Counted from the stretch's first letter, positions 24,343 to 34,561 are shown. The stretch is DNA of 64,000 nucleotides from Paenibacillus sp. SYP-B4298 (GCF_027627475.1 NZ_CP115484.1:4968501-5032500); one strand, 5' to 3'. Program-made: numbers and translations. The notes: generated from the letters alone by a model not told the origin.

Positions 24343-25305
24343 ATGGCAGCAGCAAAAATATTGGTTACGGCGACGAACTATTCGGTCTTATGCAAGGAAG
24401 CCAAGCAACGGCTTGAGGAGCAGGGCTGCGAGGTGATCGAGAACAAGGTCGGACGTCCCCATACGTTCGAGGAGCTGAAGGAGCTGGTAGGAGACGTGGA
24501 TGCTGTAATTGCCGGGGTCGACACATGGGATGAGCCGGTTTTCCGCCTGGCGCCGAGGCTCAAGGTCATCGCACGCTTCGGCGTTGGCGTAGATAATATT
24601 GATCTGCAGCAGGCACGCGCGCATGGCATTCAGGTGACGAATGTACCGGGCGGCAACGCCAATGCGGTCGCCGAGATCGCTGTGGGTCTGATCCTCTCCA
24701 TGCTGCGCGGCATCCCGCTGCTGAACCAGTCCACCAAGCAAGGCGGCTGGGACCGATTCGTCGGTCGTGAGCTGGCTGGACGCACCGTCGGCCTCCTGGG
24801 CTTCGGCAATATCGCTCAGCTTGTGGCGCGCAAGCTGCAGAGCTTCGACGTGAGGCTGCTCGCCTATGATAAGTATCCCAATCTGAAGCAAGCTGCGGCC
24901 TGCCATGTGGATATGGTGGATGCCGAGCTGCTGCTGCGGACAAGCGATGTCGTCAGCATGCACCTGCCCAGCCTGCCGGACACCTATCATATGATGAGCG
25001 ACGCCCAGTTTGCCATGATGAAGCCAGAGGCGTACTTCCTGAATACCGCCCGCGGGCCGGTCGTCGATGAGCAGGCACTCTATCGGGCGTTGCAGAGCGA
25101 GCAGATCGCAGGGGCGGCCATCGATGTATACGAGACGGAGCCCGTTCAGGCCGATAACCCGCTGCTGAGCGTAGCGCATCTGATTACGACCCCGCACACC
25201 GCAGCCGAGACCTACGAAACCTACACCCGTGTCAGCCTGGTCACAGCGCAAGCCGTGCTGGATGTGCTGAGCGGGCGTACACCGCAGCATCTGCTCAACC
25301 CCTAG
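24343..25305 (+). CDS. D-isomer 2-hydroxyacid dehydrogenase
   Basis: This 320-aa NAD(P)-dependent enzyme is of the phosphoglycerate dehydrogenase-like class and would interconvert a 2-hydroxy acid and its 2-keto acid. The Rossmann motif is GLLGFGNIAQLVARK; the catalytic set is Arg in TARGPVVDE, Glu in YETEPVQ and His in TTPHTAAE. It lacks the ACT domain of SerA. Its place between a sugar importer and a DHDPS-type aldolase points to sugar acid breakdown rather than serine synthesis. Confidence 0.9.
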   Translation: MAAAKILVTATNYSVLCKEAKQRLEEQGCEVIENKVGRPHTFEELKELVGDVDAVIAGVDTWDEPVFRLAPRLKVIARFGVGVDNIDLQQARAHGIQVTNVPGGNANAVAEIAVGLILSMLRGIPLLNQSTKQGGWDRFVGRELAGRTVGLLGFGNIAQLVARKLQSFDVRLLAYDKYPNLKQAAACHVDMVDAELLLRTSDVVSMHLPSLPDTYHMMSDAQFAMMKPEAYFLNTARGPVVDEQALYRALQSEQIAGAAIDVYETEPVQADNPLLSVAHLITTPHTAAETYETYTRVSLVTAQAVLDVLSGRTPQHLLNP

Positions 25306-25336
25306 AACGATACTGAATCTATGGAGGAATACGAGG

Positions 25337-26263
25337 ATGAAATCAACTATGCCTAACGGCATCTGGCCGGTTATGCTGACGCCGTTCACTGAAGACAATA
25401 AGGTAGATTATGAAGCGCTTGGCAAATTGGTGGAGTGGTATATTGAAGGTGGAGTAGATGGACTGTTCGCCGTCTGCCAGTCGAGCGAGATGTTCATGCT
25501 CAGTCTGGAGGAGCGGCTGGAGATTGCCCGCTTCGTCAAGCAGACCGCTGCTGGACGAGTGCCCGTCATCGCCTCCGGCCATATCTCCGACAGCTTCGAG
25601 GATCAGGTTCATGAGCTGAGCGAGATGGCGAATACCGGCATCGATGCGCTCGTGCTTATCACGAACCGACTGGCACGCGAGGATGAATCCGATCACGTAT
25701 GGCTGACGAATCTGGAGAGGCTGCTGGCGCATATCCCGGACTCGATCCCGCTCGGGCTGTATGAATGCCCCGCTCCCTATCGCCGTCTGACCACACCGGA
25801 AGCGCTGCGCTACTGTGCAGACACTGGTCGCTTCCTGTTCGTTAAGGATGTGAGCTGCGATCTGGAGCTGCTGGAGGCCAAGCTCCAGGCCGTTCGGGGC
25901 ACCGACTTGAAAATATTTAACGCCAATACAGCAACGCTGCTGGAGAGCTTCAAGCTGGGCGCCTATGGCTTCAGCGGGGTCATGGGCAACTTCCATCCGC
26001 AGCTCTACGCCTGGCTATACCGCAACTGGGCGGGCGAGCCGGAGGATGCCGCCAGGCTGATGGACTTTCTGAGCATCGCCTCTATGATTGAGAAGCAGCT
26101 CTATCCGGTCAATGCCAAATATCATCTGATGCTGGAGGGGGTACTGAGCAACTTTCACTGCCGCTCCAAGGATTCCAGCACCTTCAACGCGACCCATCAA
26201 TTAGAGGTGGCGCAGCTACGACGACTGACAGCAGCCTATCTAGAGCGTTATCCGTTGGAGTAA
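25337..26263 (+). CDS. DHDPS/NAL-family aldolase or dehydratase
   Basis: This 308-aa Schiff-base enzyme of the class I dihydrodipicolinate synthase superfamily opens NGIWPVMLTPFTEDNKVD. The lysine of FLFVKDVSCD is the probable Schiff-base residue and Tyr of GLYECPAPY the partner. Since lysine synthesis genes are absent here and transporter genes precede it, a 2-keto-3-deoxy sugar acid or related compound is the more likely substrate. Last gene of operon A. Confidence 0.88.
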   Translation: MKSTMPNGIWPVMLTPFTEDNKVDYEALGKLVEWYIEGGVDGLFAVCQSSEMFMLSLEERLEIARFVKQTAAGRVPVIASGHISDSFEDQVHELSEMANTGIDALVLITNRLAREDESDHVWLTNLERLLAHIPDSIPLGLYECPAPYRRLTTPEALRYCADTGRFLFVKDVSCDLELLEAKLQAVRGTDLKIFNANTATLLESFKLGAYGFSGVMGNFHPQLYAWLYRNWAGEPEDAARLMDFLSIASMIEKQLYPVNAKYHLMLEGVLSNFHCRSKDSSTFNATHQLEVAQLRRLTAAYLERYPLE

Positions 26264-26394
26264 CCAAGCAGTCCAGATAGTCAAGCAGCCAAGCAGTCAA
26301 GCCGCGCAGCAGGCAGCATAGGCAGCGACAGCGAGGTTCGATTACACCAGACTGACAAGGCCGTATGTATTATAGCGTGATCACCCGAACGCCC

Positions 26395-26433
26395 AACCCC
26401 CAGAATGCACTACGATCCACATTCTTGGGGGTT
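26395..26433 (+). terminator. Terminator-like hairpin after operon A
   Basis: AACCCCCAGAATG (26395-26407) pairs with CATTCTTGGGGGTT (26420-26433). The T run is weak (GAGCTTTG). Confidence 0.6.
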
Positions 26434-26540
26434 GAGCTTTGTAAAGCTTCACTTGAGCGTGAGCATCCTCGGCGGGCGCATCCTCCTCACACGAATGCCG
26501 AAGCCTTACGATGTGAGTGCCGCGTCACCGTTCGCCCTCT

Positions 26541-26864
26541 CTATTCATAATGCTCGGCAGTAGCCGCCGAATACAATACCAGGCCGACTGTAATGACGAC
26601 CCAGACCAGCGGAAGCGCATGATACACAGCCAGCTTCACCCTGGACGGCGTAGACGCCTTCACTTCCTTGCTCAGCCCGAACCAGGAGATCAGTATTAAC
26701 AGAGGATAAGACATCCAGAACACTAGAAAGGCATAGCTGCCCATCGTGTTGCCACTTCCCCCAACACTGCCCCAGACGCTGCTGAGCGCGATCGCCCAGA
26801 CCATGAGCATAGTCAGCGCCAGCGCCTGCCCCATCAGCCCGGGCACGGTAAGCCTCCGAAACAT
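26541..26864 (-). CDS. Hypothetical membrane protein
   Basis: The 107-aa protein starts MFRRLTVPGLMG at an ATG after GGGGAGGA; a longer frame upstream has no ribosome site. Three membrane helices are visible (LALTMLMVWAIALSSV, SYAFLVFWMSYPLLILISWF, HALPLVWVVITVGLVLYSA). No family is recognised, and it has no evident tie to its neighbours. Confidence 0.6.
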   Translation of the reverse strand: MFRRLTVPGLMGQALALTMLMVWAIALSSVWGSVGGSGNTMGSYAFLVFWMSYPLLILISWFGLSKEVKASTPSRVKLAVYHALPLVWVVITVGLVLYSAATAEHYE

Positions 26865-27149
26865 AAGCAATCCTCCCCTATAGCTAAGTCGCACCTTACA
26901 TCGGTTGCTACCCTTCATTATACAGGACATGCGCCAGCAGCAACATACACCTGGCTCGTGGATTAGGAGGAGCTGAACCTAGAGAGCAGACACATCGTTA
27001 TACCGTGCACACGCCCCCTCCCTTATAGCCTGAGACATCCAGAGAGCCCTGCCCTTGCATTCCCGCGCCACATCTTCAAGAAGGCATCCTGTCCACAACC
27101 GATGTTCGGCACGATCTGCTGAGCTTGGAGATCGAAGATATGACGTGCG

Positions 27150-28505
27150 TTATGGCAGGATCGGCTTGTAGATCGCCCCCAGACGATCGAGCTCGTTAGC
27201 CGCCTTGCCGAAGAAGCCGACGATCTGCCAGCCCGCAGGGGCGGCGAATGTCTGGGAGCTTGCCGTCTGAATGCCACCAGATCGTGTACGGCCCAGATTC
27301 GTCGTCACCGCCAGATAGAAGATGCGCTCTCCTCCATTACGCAGCCCCTTGGATACCGTCACTTGCGCTATATACTCGCCGGGTAACAGGTTCAGCGACT
27401 GGAAGCCTGAAGTGCTGACCCCGCCTGCTGTGAGCACCGTTCCATCAGAGTAGGTGAGTCGCAGCCCGTCCACACGGTTGCCGCTGGAGATCGCCACCTC
27501 GGTCAGCGAAGCCTGCGAGGGCAGAGCATTCAGATGATTGAACGCGGTTCCGCCTGTTCCCCCAAACGCAGCGCTCAGTTGCACAACAGGGCTTGCCGTA
27601 TATTGAAACACAGCCGAGATCGGATAGTGGTCGGAGAGCTGAGCCCCCTGTTCATCCGTAAATTTCGTATCCTCCAGCTTATAGGACAAGGCGGTCAACT
27701 GGATCGCCTGCGAGCTTCTGTACATGATCTTGTCCACGACCTCGTAATTCGGGCCATTTCGATCGCTTGCATCCATTAGAGACGGTCCATCTGGGGGAAT
27801 GACACCGCCACGGCGCAGCTCCACCCAGACATCCGTCAAGCCTTGCTCATGCAGCAGCTCCTCCAGCACATCCTCACTGCGCGTATATCGGCAGTTGGTA
27901 TCTCCCATGACGATGACGGCATTGCCGTCCGAATAGACGGACATGAATTGCTTCATTTGCCGAATATTATCCCTGCGCGCCTCCAGCGAGCCGCTGTCAC
28001 TGCCTGCGTCCGCATGCAGATTGTAGATGTCGATGACGATTCCGGGGGCTAGCTCATGTCGACCGACCGTGAAGCCCTTGGGCGTCAACTGATCACTTCC
28101 ATTGTCGAAGAAGCCGTGCGATTTATTCCATTTGATTCGCTGGAAATCATCAAACGGGAACACGGACATCCGATTCAGACCGCTTCCGAAGCCTGCCCCT
28201 CCACTATGTGCCGATAGATAAGGATGTGTCACCGAAGAGATCAGCTCACTATGATAATTGAAATCCTCCTGTACAGCGACAATATCATAATCATTGAGGA
28301 GCGGACTGATCTTAGGTGTATGAACTGCCGGATTGCCGCTCGACAGCAGGTCGGGCAGACCTGCAACATTCATGCTGAGTACCGAAAAAGTTGAAGCAGA
28401 AGCAACAGTAGAAGCCGATGCCGATGCCATGGTGCCGAGCAGGGTACTGACAGCGAGCCATAGTGCCAGAGCGGCACAGCTTGTACGAAATTTTCTCAAT
28501 TTCAT
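27150..28505 (-). CDS. Secreted endonuclease/exonuclease/phosphatase-family enzyme with jacalin-like lectin domain
   Basis: This 451-aa protein has a signal peptide ([20 protein letters not shown]). An EEP catalytic domain (about 38-300) has [48 protein letters not shown] and [12 protein letters not shown], giving the Glu, Asp-Asn and Asp-His metal and catalytic residues. A jacalin-like lectin domain (about 310-450) has [11 protein letters not shown] and [11 protein letters not shown]. It may act on lipids, as sphingomyelinases do, or on nucleic acids, with the lectin targeting a glycan. It stands alone on the minus strand. Confidence 0.85.
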   Translation of the reverse strand: MKLRKFRTSCAALALWLAVSTLLGTMASASASTVASASTFSVLSMNVAGLPDLLSSGNPAVHTPKISPLLNDYDIVAVQEDFNYHSELISSVTHPYLSAHSGGAGFGSGLNRMSVFPFDDFQRIKWNKSHGFFDNGSDQLTPKGFTVGRHELAPGIVIDIYNLHADAGSDSGSLEARRDNIRQMKQFMSVYSDGNAVIVMGDTNCRYTRSEDVLEELLHEQGLTDVWVELRRGGVIPPDGPSLMDASDRNGPNYEVVDKIMYRSSQAIQLTALSYKLEDTKFTDEQGAQLSDHYPISAVFQYTASPVVQLSAAFGGTGGTAFNHLNALPSQASLTEVAISSGNRVDGLRLTYSDGTVLTAGGVSTSGFQSLNLLPGEYIAQVTVSKGLRNGGERIFYLAVTTNLGRTRSGGIQTASSQTFAAPAGWQIVGFFGKAANELDRLGAIYKPILP

Positions 28506-28747
28506 ATCCCTCTTTTCCTATTGAACTGTACTTCATGGAACTTCGATCATCCAGGTCGCACCTCATCTGCCGATTCGATTCTGTCAGCCTTCTTCATCTC
28601 ACAGCTCACTACCCTGCCTTAGCCATAATGCTCACCTCCCTTCAAGACGACGAAGGGCTGGCAACATCAACTGCCGTATCGCAGCTATCCGTTCCCAGCC
28701 CTGCCTGTTCTATGAAGTGTCGTTCATGTGGTACCGGTTGCGTCGCT

Positions 28748-31567
28748 TCAGTCTTCTGAGGACAGTTGCAGGCGACAAGGCTTCATCTGATGCTGCTGCA
28801 GACGGCTGACCTCGGCACCCGCCAGCAGCATGATGCCGATGCCGTGGTTATCATTCGTCACCGTGCGCAGCTCCTCCGTATAGTAATCCGCCGTGAAGGA
28901 ATAACGCGAGCCGCTGCATACCCCGTATACATTGCCCTCGCGACTGATCGCGTGCCGCAGCAAGCCCTGCCAGCCGCGCAGCGCCGCCGCCGCGAACCGT
29001 CCCGGCTCCTGCAGCCATCCATGGCATACGCCTCTTGCGAAGGCATAGACAAACATCGCGGTGCAGGACGCTTCCTCATAGGCCGCTGGTTCATGGAGCA
29101 CCTGCCGCCATAACCCGCTGTCCGCCTGAACCTCTGCATAGCCCGCGCACAACTCGTTGAACATTGTGAGCAGTTCGCCGCGCAGCGGATGATTCTGCGG
29201 CGCCAGCTCCAGCACCTCGGACAGGGAGAATACCGTCCAGCCATTTCCTCTGCCCCAAGGTATGCGGGTGGGCGTGCCATACTTGAAATCATACACATGA
29301 CTCATCAGCCGATGCTCCGGCATATACAGGTAGTTGCGATACAATATGAACTGCCGCATGGCATCATCCAGCATCGCCCGATCACCAGTCAGCTTATAGT
29401 AGCGCAGCATGAACGGTGTGCTCATATACAGATCATCCGCCCACATCGAACGCTCCGAATATTCGCCCGCGCAGATGCGATAGAATGCTCCATCCTCCCG
29501 CCGCTCCAGCCCGTAGCGGATGAAGTGCGCAATCCGACTCGCGATGCGCACCGCATCGATCTGCTTCGAGGCAGCCGTTGGCGGTGGGGTTCCATCCTCC
29601 GCAGAGGCTTGCCCGCGGCACCGCTCGCCGTGCATCAGATCGACTCGCATCGACCCGCTGCCAGCCCTCTCTGCACGCTCGCCCTCGTGTTCCGCCATGT
29701 CCGTACCCAACTGCGCTTCACGGCGCTGCTCCAGCAGCAGCGATTCCAGCATGGCGGAGCCGAAGGAGCCGCAGTTGTCGAGCATTTTGACCAGCACTAG
29801 CTGCTGGTTAATGGACGGGAAGCCATACTGCTCGCGGTCCCAGAAGGCATACTCGTCGTAAGCCGTGCAGGACTCGATATGCTGTCTCGCATAATGAATC
29901 CAGCCATCCTCGCCTAGCATTCGCCCCGCCTTGAGCAGACCGTACATCGTAACCCCAAGCGGATAATCCCAGCGACCGAAGTTGGTCGCCCCGCTCGTCG
30001 TCCATTTGTTGCTCAGCATGGCATTCTCATAATAAGGGCGCACCCACGTCCCAGGACGATTCACCTGCCAGTAACGGCCTGCCCCCCGGGCATATGAGGC
30101 GCCTGCCTCAACTGAATCGTCTGCACGATCTGCGCGGGATGTATGACCTGCTTGTTCTGCACGAGACGCATGGTCTCCACGGGATGTATGATCTGCTTGT
30201 TCTGCACGAGACGCATGGTCTCCACGGGATGTATGACACGCTTGCTCTGCACGAGACGCATGGTCTCCACGGGATGTATGACACACTTTCTCTGCACGAG
30301 ACGCATGGTCTCCACGGGATGTATGATCTGCTTGCTCTGTATGCTCTGCACCGTCTGTGCGGTCTGGGCGGTCGATATGCTCTGCCGCATCGATCCTGTC
30401 AGTCGTATCGACCGTGTCGATCGTGCCACCAAGCGGCGACGCCGCGGCTGGGTCGGTACGATCATAATGAACACGAGCCGCCTGCTGTAACTGTACAGGG
30501 TCAGCGACAAAGCCTGGATCGAACGGCCCCAGATAGAGCCATGCGCCCGGTGCGCCGTGAACCGGGAGCGGCAGCGCCCACTCCACGACCGATTCAGCGA
30601 TGCCCGTCCCCTGAATAGGACGAGCTTCGATCGTCCAGCTCCAGCCTGTCTCACCGCAGCCGACCTCCACCATAATCGGCTGTTCCCTGCCAGCTACCGT
30701 CAGCTCGGCACTGTACTCGATCAGGCCTTGCCCGTCTGCGGCAGGTGTGGTGCGAACGGCCAGCTCCACGTCACCTGCCCAGATACGTAGCGGCGCGGCG
30801 CTCTGCCCTTGCAGCACAACCGTCTGCCCGGCACCTGGCAGCAGGCTGCGCAGCTTCGACCAAGCGTAGCCCTTCATCCCGGGGCGTCTGCCGAACAGCC
30901 GCTCCATGACCGGAAGCTGCTGCTGCGCCTCTGTCCATCCCAGCTCCGGGAACCAGCGCAGGCCGCTTCCTGCCTCCTGCTGCTGCAGAAGCGCTGGATC
31001 GCCTGCATCCAGCGCATCCTGCACCGTCGGCTCCGAGTAGACCCAGCCTGCCTGTCCCTTACGCTCGGCGAACGGCGCCAGCACGTTCAATATCCGCACC
31101 TTGGCCTCGTCCGCTCCGATACGGCAGCCAAAACCGGCGGTCGTCCGTCTCGTCTGGAGCAACAGTGTATTCCAGCCTGTACGCAGTACCACTGACACCC
31201 GAACGTACCGATCCTGCTGGACTTCATCGACCGCATTGGAGCGATAGATCAATCCCCCGTTCAGGCAGAGCCTGACTGGACTATAACAGCAGACCAGCAG
31301 ATCGAGACTGCGCTCGTTGTCGCTCCATACAAGCCCCGCAGCGTACACTCTGGCATCGGGAGCAGCCTGGGGGAAGCGGGCGGCGAAGTCCATCTCATAC
31401 AGCCCGTCCTCCCCCTGCACGATTCCTGTTGCCGCGAAGGCTCGCAGTACGAACGGGAGCGGCGGATTGCTGCCGATATACCGATCGGCAATCACCTTGA
31501 CCGCCGCCTCGGCATCATCGCCGATCCGGTAATATAGACTGTCCATTTCATCCAAGTAGCCTGACAT
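28748..31567 (-). CDS. GH88/GH105-like unsaturated glycuronyl hydrolase with repeat insertion
   Basis: This 939-aa protein has a C-terminal (alpha/alpha)6 domain: GRWDYPLGVTMYGLLKAGRM, MWADDLYMSTPFMLRYYK with the catalytic-type Asp pair, and WGRGNGWTVFSLSEVLEL. This is the GH105 pattern of enzymes that remove unsaturated uronic acids from lyase products. An N-terminal beta-rich region of about 390 residues has no clear family. Between them lies a polar stretch built on four tandem 15-residue units (SRGDHASRAEQAxHT). The start is ATG 31567 after GGGGAGG. There is no signal peptide, so it acts on imported oligosaccharides. Confidence 0.85.
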   Translation of the reverse strand: MSGYLDEMDSLYYRIGDDAEAAVKVIADRYIGSNPPLPFVLRAFAATGIVQGEDGLYEMDFAARFPQAAPDARVYAAGLVWSDNERSLDLLVCCYSPVRLCLNGGLIYRSNAVDEVQQDRYVRVSVVLRTGWNTLLLQTRRTTAGFGCRIGADEAKVRILNVLAPFAERKGQAGWVYSEPTVQDALDAGDPALLQQQEAGSGLRWFPELGWTEAQQQLPVMERLFGRRPGMKGYAWSKLRSLLPGAGQTVVLQGQSAAPLRIWAGDVELAVRTTPAADGQGLIEYSAELTVAGREQPIMVEVGCGETGWSWTIEARPIQGTGIAESVVEWALPLPVHGAPGAWLYLGPFDPGFVADPVQLQQAARVHYDRTDPAAASPLGGTIDTVDTTDRIDAAEHIDRPDRTDGAEHTEQADHTSRGDHASRAEKVCHTSRGDHASRAEQACHTSRGDHASRAEQADHTSRGDHASRAEQAGHTSRADRADDSVEAGASYARGAGRYWQVNRPGTWVRPYYENAMLSNKWTTSGATNFGRWDYPLGVTMYGLLKAGRMLGEDGWIHYARQHIESCTAYDEYAFWDREQYGFPSINQQLVLVKMLDNCGSFGSAMLESLLLEQRREAQLGTDMAEHEGERAERAGSGSMRVDLMHGERCRGQASAEDGTPPPTAASKQIDAVRIASRIAHFIRYGLERREDGAFYRICAGEYSERSMWADDLYMSTPFMLRYYKLTGDRAMLDDAMRQFILYRNYLYMPEHRLMSHVYDFKYGTPTRIPWGRGNGWTVFSLSEVLELAPQNHPLRGELLTMFNELCAGYAEVQADSGLWRQVLHEPAAYEEASCTAMFVYAFARGVCHGWLQEPGRFAAAALRGWQGLLRHAISREGNVYGVCSGSRYSFTADYYTEELRTVTNDNHGIGIMLLAGAEVSRLQQHQMKPCRLQLSSED
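30140..30340. repeat. 45-bp tandem repeat inside the GH105-like gene
   Basis: Four units of 45 bp (30140-30184, 30185-30229, 30230-30274, 30275-30319) and a partial fifth differ only at a few bases. The unit length is a multiple of three, so copy-number change keeps the frame. The unit lacks stop codons in several frames, giving long overlapping shadow frames. Confidence 0.93.
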
Positions 31568-31613
31568 TCTGAGTTCCTCCCCTGATGTAGTGGTCGCGGT
31601 GCTGCTGTCCACT

Positions 31614-32564
31614 CTAGCGCGCCTTCATAGCCGCGATTTTGCCGCTCATAATCTGATAGCTCTGCTCGATCTCCTCGCGGGTGCACGGCGCACGCAGCTC
31701 GTAGACCTTGATCGGTGCCGCCTCAATGACGGGCAAGAAGACGTCGAACGAGTCCAGATCGCCGCTGTGTACATACGGACACCAATGATCGACGATCTCC
31801 ACCGTCTCATGGATGTGCACGCCCAGCACCTTATCCTTCATCCGCTGAATGTCCACCGAATTATTATACAGCCCCATTCGCTCCATCATCATGCCATGCC
31901 CGATGTCATACCACAGATAGACCGGTGCTCCAGACAGACCCGTTATAATCTCATCCGCCTCCTGCAGCGTCGGAATCTGATTGCAGCGCGAGCGTGTCTC
32001 AATCCCGATCTTGATGTCCAGGTTATTGCGGGCGATATATCCGCTCACCTCCTCCAGACAATCGCGGATACGCCGAACATGGACAGGAGCCAGCTCCTTG
32101 CGCCGCTCCAGCATCTCCTGCCATAGCTGCTGGTAACGCGGCGAGTCCTTGCCTTCCTCTCGCCACAGCTTCTTGAGCACGGCATCAATATTATGGTCAA
32201 ATGGCACCTCGCCCGGATGGACAACCACGCCCTTCGCCCCCAGACGATCCGCATGCTGCACCGAGCCGATTAGCAGCTCCGTAGCGCGCTTGCGCTTGTC
32301 CAGATCATCGAAGCCGAGCATCACGGAGTCGGTATCATAATCCTTATCGTCGATGAACGGAAATACATTATGCACACTGGAGATGCCGATCTCGCCGCGC
32401 TCCACCATTGGAGCAATCTCCGCCAGCATCTCCGCCGTCACATTATAGTTCAGCTCCACCAGCTCGAAGCCGAGGCTCTTGATCTCTTCTATCATCTCCC
32501 GGCCGCTCGTATGGCGGCGCAGGTTCCACATCGTTGAGAAGGAATACCCGGTTTTTGTTGTCAT
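31614..32564 (-). CDS. Sugar phosphate isomerase/epimerase-family TIM barrel
   Basis: This 316-aa protein of the xylose-isomerase-like (AP endonuclease 2) TIM barrel superfamily has GFELVELNYNV, GVVVHPGEVPFDHN, IKIGIETRSRCNQIP, YDIGHGM and VLGVHIHET. The Glu, Asp-x-x-His and His residues fit a metal-dependent sugar isomerase or epimerase. A ribosome site AGGAGAGG precedes ATG 32564. It stands upstream of the GH105-like gene, so it probably converts a released uronic acid or sugar; the substrate is not readable from sequence. Confidence 0.85.
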   Translation of the reverse strand: MTTKTGYSFSTMWNLRRHTSGREMIEEIKSLGFELVELNYNVTAEMLAEIAPMVERGEIGISSVHNVFPFIDDKDYDTDSVMLGFDDLDKRKRATELLIGSVQHADRLGAKGVVVHPGEVPFDHNIDAVLKKLWREEGKDSPRYQQLWQEMLERRKELAPVHVRRIRDCLEEVSGYIARNNLDIKIGIETRSRCNQIPTLQEADEIITGLSGAPVYLWYDIGHGMMMERMGLYNNSVDIQRMKDKVLGVHIHETVEIVDHWCPYVHSGDLDSFDVFLPVIEAAPIKVYELRAPCTREEIEQSYQIMSGKIAAMKAR

Positions 32565-32833
32565 GTTCCTTTCCTCTCCTTACCTCATAATCTCCCAGAA
32601 GGCGCACACGGAGCCCCCCTGCCGATGCTCTGCGCACATCAATCCATTATGCCATTCCCGCAGCTCCAACCCATCTCATCGCACCGCACGCAGCTCCCAA
32701 GCGTGCGGCTTTGCTGCACGACGGCGGTTGGTCGAACCATCATGCTGTCTGACCCTGACCCTATCGCAGCCTCATCATGACACCATGGGCGAACCGCCCG
32801 CGGCGGGCCTGGAGGCACTGCGGCCCCTTGTGA

Positions 32834-34561
32834 CTACTTCAATCGAATGCGAAGCTCGGCGTCAAACGGCGTGACCAGATTCACCAGCAATGTCCCGCCT
32901 GCGCTGACGGCTAGACTGCTCATATCCGGCTGACCATGCTCCTTCCTTCCTCCACTCAGCTCGATCGTCTGCCCCCCAGCGGTGTAGCGCACCGTTCCAC
33001 CCAGCCAATATAGGCGTCCATTCCCGGCATCCTCGAATTGTCCGCCCTCAAGCTCGCCTTCGCCCAGCCACAGGGCGACCTGATACACCACATCTTCATG
33101 ATCATCGGAATGCATCGCGAGCACCCATTCGCGCTCCTCCACCAGCTTCGCGGTGACCGCCAGCTCATGCCGCTGCACATGGGTCAGCTCACGGTGCTGA
33201 TGTGGAAGCAGATACCATGGACTGATCGGCTCCCGTGCCGACGCTGGAAGCTGCTGCACATCGATGGGGCCATTATATCCCTTATGCATCACGGCTCCCA
33301 TATGGAAGCCGTCCTCCGCCTCCTCCAGCCGCTGCATCTCCACTGGCCCAGGCATGAACAGCGAGGAGATGCCGATGCCGAGCACCCGCGCTTCGCCGTG
33401 GCGCAGGGCAAACATCGTCTTCGAGTGCGCCATGAGCGTAGCAGAGGAGATACCGCTGCGCCACCTCACGACCGGCGCCCCGAAGGCGGTATGCAGGCTC
33501 GTATGCTGCACCTGCATATGGTGACCGGCCTCCTGCATGCGAGCCAGATGGTCGGCATGCGGATACTGATGGTTGAACAGCTTCATATAGTGCTCCGGCA
33601 ACGCGCTCCGCTCTACGCCCTCCACTTCACACGGGAAGGCCAGGTAGCCAAGCAAGGCATGATTATTAATCGGCCCGAGGCGAACCAGCCTCTCTGCCGC
33701 CAGATCATACATCGATGCAAAGCGGGGATTGCCGTCAAGCGCTGCCATCAATCTATAACTGAGGAAATACTCGGACAGGTCATACCGTTGCCCCAGATCC
33801 TGGCGGCCGGAGTAGTCGGTGACCACCTCCCCGTCATAATGGATCATGTAGGCCATCATCTCCAGATTGCGCCTCACCGGCTCCAGCAGCTCTGGACGCC
33901 CCAAGTAACGGGCGGTATAGATCAGCATAATATTGCTGACCGTATTGTAGATGCCGTTGCTGCGCTCCGTCCACTCTCCGTCCTCGGTGCAGTCCAGCCC
34001 CTCCGCGAGCCATTGCTCCACCCGCTCCAGCAGCGCCGGGTCGGCATACAACTGATGCAGCGCACCCAGCGCCGCCGTCATGACCCAACGGTGATTCGGC
34101 GTATGGCAGCCCCCTGTCAGAAAAGCAGGGATGGAACGCTTCAGGAACTCCCGCAGCTTCTCCACAACCGGCTGTGCAGCTTCCCAGCCGCTGCGCTCCA
34201 GCACCTGCACGATCTGGACGAGTCCGGTCACCAGAAAGCCTGTATCCGGGGGCGAGTGGAAGTTCGTCCATCCGGGCGAGATGGTGCCGTCCGCATGCTG
34301 CTTGCGCAGTAGATAATCGGCCGCACGCTCCAGAGCCGCAAGCAGCTCCAGGCTGTGATAATACCTCGACTCCTTCGTTACCAGCGAGGCGGCCATGGAG
34401 GCCATATAAGCTCCGGTGCCTACGTGGCTCGGGCTGGGAATGCCAACATGCGAGTGCACGATGCCCCCTTCATGCCTTGCTCCCGGCTCCCTGACCTGCT
34501 GCCGCATCGCCTCGGCGACCACGTCGTCATTTCTGTCTATAAGCTTGCGATAGATTTCCAT
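32834..34561 (-). CDS. Unassigned 575-aa protein, probable alpha-toroid glycan-active enzyme
   Basis: ATG 34561 follows AAGGAGTG; an upstream in-frame ATG adds 45 poorly coding residues. The N-terminal about 360 residues look like an (alpha/alpha) toroid (RAADYLLRKQHADGTISPGW, TGGCHTPNHRWVMTAALGAL, RSNGIYNTVSNIMLIYTA); the rest is beta-rich. The order toroid then beta-sandwich resembles many polysaccharide lyases, and the neighbours support that, but I cannot name a family. His and Asn in TPNHRW and Tyr-Asn in GIYNTVSN would be active-site candidates. No signal peptide. Confidence 0.6.
   Translation of the reverse strand: MEIYRKLIDRNDDVVAEAMRQQVREPGARHEGGIVHSHVGIPSPSHVGTGAYMASMAASLVTKESRYYHSLELLAALERAADYLLRKQHADGTISPGWTNFHSPPDTGFLVTGLVQIVQVLERSGWEAAQPVVEKLREFLKRSIPAFLTGGCHTPNHRWVMTAALGALHQLYADPALLERVEQWLAEGLDCTEDGEWTERSNGIYNTVSNIMLIYTARYLGRPELLEPVRRNLEMMAYMIHYDGEVVTDYSGRQDLGQRYDLSEYFLSYRLMAALDGNPRFASMYDLAAERLVRLGPINNHALLGYLAFPCEVEGVERSALPEHYMKLFNHQYPHADHLARMQEAGHHMQVQHTSLHTAFGAPVVRWRSGISSATLMAHSKTMFALRHGEARVLGIGISSLFMPGPVEMQRLEEAEDGFHMGAVMHKGYNGPIDVQQLPASAREPISPWYLLPHQHRELTHVQRHELAVTAKLVEEREWVLAMHSDDHEDVVYQVALWLGEGELEGGQFEDAGNGRLYWLGGTVRYTAGGQTIELSGGRKEHGQPDMSSLAVSAGGTLLVNLVTPFDAELRIRLK

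Noticed and set aside
24388-25398. 336-codon minus-strand frame
   Set aside because: Antisense shadow of the dehydrogenase gene.
30140-30340. Possible CRISPR array
   Set aside because: Units are contiguous with no unique spacers and lie inside a coding frame.
30094-30654. Several overlapping frames on both strands with repeated peptides
   Set aside because: Produced by the stop-free 45-bp tandem repeat inside the GH105-like gene.
33038-34312. 424-codon plus-strand frame
   Set aside because: Antisense shadow of the 575-aa gene; His/Arg/Gln-rich composition and no ribosome site.
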